DNA from: Membranipora membranacea
Taxonomy: Eukaryota > Bryozoa > Gymnolaemata > Cheilostomatida > Membraniporidae
Reading direction: 5' to 3'
Assembly: GCA_914767715.1 (NCBI GenBank)
Contig: OU612067.1
Coordinates: forward strand, 16,495,001-16,559,000
DNA length: 64,000 nucleotides
Of the stretch, positions 59,723-64,000 are shown piece after piece. A model generated the notes under the pieces. It was not told where the DNA came from, made no database searches, and worked only from the letters and a program-made list of their open reading frames with translations. The position numbers were made by a program, and so were the translations under genes. The first letter of the stretch is position 1. Each line of letters opens with the position of its first letter.

Positions 59723-61969
59723 GGTTTTTGCAATTTTTACTGGGAAAATTTTGTTGTTCTTGCAAGCTAAACTAAAAAACTTAATATTACAAAGGAAATA
59801 TAACAGTGAACAAATCATATTTTGGTTAAGTTTCGGATAGGTCTTGCTCACTTTTGAATGTTGAAGATGAATGAAAAATCACCGTTAATGAGCAATTAAT
59901 AAAGATATATTATAGGAGTATCAAATTGATATGTGATGAACGCATTCAAATTTTTTTATTTATGATGACACAGAAGAATACCGATGATTTTCTCATTTCG
60001 GTAGTACATTTACAGAGTTGCCATAGCAGCAATGGTCTTGCTATGGTCAAAGATTTAATCGTTTTATTGTTAGTTTGGTCCTCAAAAGATTACCCCGAAA
60101 AGAACTCATTGGGTTGAAATAATAATGATATAAATTGTTATGATAATATTAAACTTTAGTGAAATGAAAATTGATTAAATGAAAATGTAATGAAATGATT
60201 TTCATGGTAAGTGTAACTAAGATGAGCTGTGTAGTCCTTTATTGCCTTGCTTCAATTTTCTTCGTGATATTGAATAATGAGTTGCGTTGTTGCCTTTTTT
60301 CAGCAGTTTGTTGGTTCAAGAAAACACTAATACTTAGTTTCAACCCTGCATATGCTCCAGATGAGAAAATTTTAGCTACTCAGGGGTACTAGATAATTAT
60401 GCCCATGGCGTTAGTGCTTGCCTAATGTTCTGTCACTGCATGAATAACATTCATAAAGATGATTGTGGATTGACAAAAATGTATATATTATATATATAAT
60501 GTTGAATTGTCCCCACATACCGAATGAGAAGATAACTCTGCAATAAATGAACCATGTAATTGAATCAGGTGATCTTTCATGAACTCCCAAGTTGTGGTTG
60601 AACGCTACTTATAAATATAAAGGTAAGGATATTTAAAAGTATGAGAGCTCAAAATTCTTTTTGTTGAATACCGTAGTAGCAAAATCTACTCGTATGTTTA
60701 GTACATACATCTTAGAGATGCACTCCTACGCTTGATGTTGTTATTTTGGCAAACTGCAAGTATTCACAGGGTGAGTAAGATCAATTATAGAGTGGTGTAT
60801 GCAGTCTGATAAATATCACTCATAAAAATGAAAAATACCTCTCATGAATTAACAAATCAATCAATGATTATAATTTTATTCTGGGTGTTTTTTTTTACAA
60901 AAAATAACGATATCAACAGCAGTAAGGGTCTACATATAGAAATACCTTAGGATGTGTTGCCCTGCCAAAACAATTCACAAAGCTAACTTTGGGGCCGCCT
61001 TTGGCTGCTTCTTTGGCGATGAGCTATGAAAGGAGCCAGAACAACCTTTCGGAGCCGAAATATGAAAATTGGTCAGATCAGGTCAAATTTTAGATTTTGT
61101 GCAGAGTTACTAGGTGTTCTGGATATCAAAGGACTTCTTATACTGGCAGGCATCCAAAATGCATTTTCAATATTTAATATAATATATATATTGATATAAT
61201 AAATAATGAAGAAGAAGATTGACACCAGAGGGGGGGTTTGGTTGTTTGTTGCGCTCGGTAACAAAATTGTATGTAAAAAGAATAAAAAAAATTGGTAACA
61301 AACAGAAAGAATTTTTTTTGACCGCTTTGTGCCCATTTTATTGTGGAAGAAGCATAGGGTTAATGCATTAGATAAGGTTGCTAGAAAGTTTCTAAAAAAT
61401 CCATGTTATCGCGGTATTACTTTTAGTAATTTAATACAAAACGTAATAATTTAGATACTTTATAAAGTATTATAAAATTTTGAGTCTACATATTTTTTGG
61501 CACCGTAATAGAGCTAGTTTTTGCACTGAAGACCAAAATAATTCTCACATTGTTAGTATTAAAGCTCCATGAATTAAAATGACTGATTTTCTGACAAAAT
61601 CTCAAAATCTCTAACATAAAAAAATCCCAAGTTGAAAACTCATAATTAATTTAATTTAAAAAAAGCAAGATAATCAGCATAAAAGACAAAGTAAAGCCAA
61701 GAACATAGTATAGAACCAGTGCTTTGATAGGTGAAGAAAGAAATCTATAACTTTAAACTCGAATAATAATATAATATAATAATAATTTGGAATTATTATT
61801 TGACTGGGTAGTTATCAAAAGAATGCAAGTGAGTGACTCAGTTTGATAAATAATAGGAATGCATTTATATTTGAATATTATTATTATTATTGATCTGATG
61901 TTTATTCAATGAACATCATAATCATTTGAATAAAAGAAATAATTTTTTGAGATTTCCTAGTGCATGAGG
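59723..61969. other. Gene-poor AT-rich DNA
   Basis: Dominated by AT-rich simple sequence, including TATAATAATAATA-type runs at 61760-61800 and 61870-61900. No exon, RNA gene or mobile-element end was recognised. Confidence 0.4.
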
Positions 61970-64000
61970 TTATTAAGGTGTTGACGAGTCTGAACTCCAC
62001 CCCCCCACCCCAGACTCTTACCAATGGCCTTCCTGGGTCGTGGTGTTGCTCAGGTTACAATGAGTAATGCGTATTGTGCGTTTAATTATTTCTACCATTG
62101 CAGTAGCTACTTTAATTTGTTCATTCAATCACAGTGGGATAATAAGATAATACTCATCTGATAACAAGAGTTGAAGCTGATTTTAATTGAATTCAGTCCG
62201 CAGCAGTGCATGCAACTTGTCTCGCTATTGCACCGAAGAATTTTGACAACGCTTAATATGACACACCTTGATTGTTGGCTCATTCTTCAAGTCCAGATTT
62301 TTACTTTTACATGTGGAGGAGGATGGGTGGGGCAGAGGGTTATGATATACTGCAAACTTCCTGCCGTGCCAAGGGAGTTTTGGAGTTGAGAGTTGGCGAG
62401 TTTTTCTCAAACTTAGTGCTGTGACAAGACACTTTGAAAGGAGTTATCATCGCGTGGGAAATAATGAGACAACTCCTTCAAAGATGAAGAGAATACTGTA
62501 CAGTCAGGGAGTGGGGGCCTAACTACCTGTTCCATTCAAACAGTCTTTTAACACATCAACAGCAAAGTTTAACAAAATCCCATAGTCCCGGTCTGGAGCA
62601 GAGCAGACATATGCCTACTGACTATTGGTGGAGGATCTAAACCCTGTCTCTGTTTGGAAGGGGGGGGGGAGTCTGTCATACCAATGAGTTCATTTGTCAG
62701 ACAGAGGCAAGAGTTCGGATACTCACAACACTTTTGTCTAATGTGGTGATCGTGGGTTGGTCCCCTCCACTTCACATAACATTGAGAGAGAGACTGCAGT
62801 TTTCTGATGATGATCACTGTTATCTTGGACAGTATGAAACTTCATAGCCACTCTACATACCTAGTGGTTTTTATTATCTTGCTCAGACAGTCAAACCCTG
62901 TATGTAAATCAATGTTGAAACAACTGCCATATTTTCATTAGTCTCCTGACTTTGGACAGTCTAGTAAAACCACTTCTTAGCCCAGATGTATGGTGAGGGT
63001 TAAGGCAAAGAGTGCTAGTGGCTGTTAATGTTAATGTTGTACAAATCCTTTTATCATCTACGCACACAAATAGGCCAAATGAGCAGCTTGATCAGTTGGA
63101 ACGGAAACAGGCCGACAATGAAGTATGTTACAATGCCTCAATGATGGGTAAAGTTTTTGCAACATTAGACATTGACATTGTGCTTTCATAACAGACAGGA
63201 AGGGAACACAACTCTGAAATGAAACTAAACCTGCTGATCGGAAAATTATTATAGTACAGAGTACGCCACAAAAGTTTTATGGTACCGGGTACACGCAGTA
63301 TAAATCACACACGTAAAAAAAAATCGGGATATACCAACTTAGCACACCGCTGACCTCATGCCTCGATTTGATAGGTAGACAACATGATTAACAAAACATA
63401 CAACTGTGTTTTCAATAAAGTGGAGTTACGTAATCTAAAATTCCTATTGGCATGTTAATGTAAGTTCAAAACATTGAATTTTAGTATAAATGCGTGATTA
63501 TGTAACTCAATCTACAAAAATGTACGTGTCCTTCTTATTGATATTCATAAATGATCTGTGCGAACTCAGATTAAATTAAAATGCCAATGCTTGCCTCTAC
63601 TCAGATATTCTAGGTTTTAATGAAATTGACATAATCACAATCTACGGAGGAGGCTGTTGGGAAATTTGTTAATTTAACACAATGTGCAATCAGACATTCT
63701 GCATCCTGAGAAATTTAAAAAAGTTTTCAGGTACAGGTGCACTGCAATGTCCGGAAAACCTTTTATTCATTCAGTGGGAATTCCATACGAGGTGCTTTTT
63801 GCAATCATACAGGGAAGACTTTTGTATACCCAATGAAAGAAACATTCATAGGCTTTACTGAGCTGCAGCTCTTAAGAAATTGTGGGGGGATTTTTGTAAA
63901 TTCAATTATATTCAATTATTATTGTGAAATTGCGAATAAAAACGTTTTTTTTTATATTTGCTAAGCAGTTTATGGTACTAAAGTGTAAGAGACAAGTGAT
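61970..64000. repeat. 2-kb dispersed repeat, copy 2 (runs off the window)
   Basis: Direct-orientation partner of 51436-53540. The right boundary lies beyond the window because the match continues to the last base. The region around 62260-62290 has a short insertion not present in copy 1. Confidence 0.92.

Noticed and set aside
1-64000. tRNA, rRNA or CRISPR features
   Set aside because: No cloverleaf with anticodon arm and box A/B, no rRNA core sequence and no spaced short repeats were found by reading; a dedicated covariance search would be decisive.

Overview
This window looks like a nuclear chromosome segment from an invertebrate animal. It is AT-rich and its genes are split into many short exons with canonical GT/AG junctions. 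It encodes animal families (leishmanolysin-like M8 protease, TMEM177, CUB/Sushi receptor, thyroglobulin type-1 domain, chromodomain), and introns and intergenic DNA are full of decayed transposons. The phylum cannot be fixed from sequence alone; a sponge, cnidarian or other early-branching lineage would be compatible. No prokaryotic, CRISPR, rRNA or confident tRNA features were seen.

Layout. 1-1,700: no gene recognised. About 1,734-3,915 (+): 5'-truncated, frameshifted non-LTR retrotransposon (end of endonuclease, then reverse transcriptase). 5,708-11,553 (-): a five-exon gene for a 349-aa protein with an N-terminal chromodomain, SPGR/RS-rich linker, one membrane span and a Thr/Pro-rich tail, reconstructed here down to a 7-codon first exon. 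13,168-14,967 (+): TMEM177 in two coding exons, divergent from the chromodomain gene. 16,091-28,018 (-): a complete 15-exon leishmanolysin-like metallopeptidase of 661 aa. 29,653-30,906 (+): last two exons of a thyroglobulin type-1 domain protein. About 32,739-37,717 (+): a small Cys-rich membrane protein (74 aa, or 110 aa with an upstream exon). 39,949-50,251 (-): a 12-exon type I receptor of about 739 aa (signal peptide, two CUB-like domains, four Sushi/CCP domains, membrane span, 188-residue tail with ten tyrosines and a PxxPxR motif). 54,328-55,972 (-): a secreted 294-aa orphan protein with a furin-type RHKR site. 56,000-64,000: gene-poor, repeat-rich DNA, including the second copy of a 2-kb repeat whose first copy lies at about 51,436-53,540.

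Gene models were assembled by hand from splice sites. In each full model the coding phases agree at every junction and the total length is divisible by three with one terminal stop. The genes do not form an evident pathway: they act in mitochondria (TMEM177), probably at the nuclear envelope (chromodomain protein), and at the cell surface or outside the cell (protease, receptor, Tg1 protein, secreted orphan). The most novel item is the chromodomain-plus-membrane-anchor protein. It resembles the N-terminal part of lamin B receptor in layout but carries a chromodomain where LBR carries a Tudor domain. Second is the CUB/Sushi receptor with a tyrosine-rich signalling tail. Introns hold several families of non-autonomous palindromic elements, one with clear hAT-type ends and an 8-bp target duplication.
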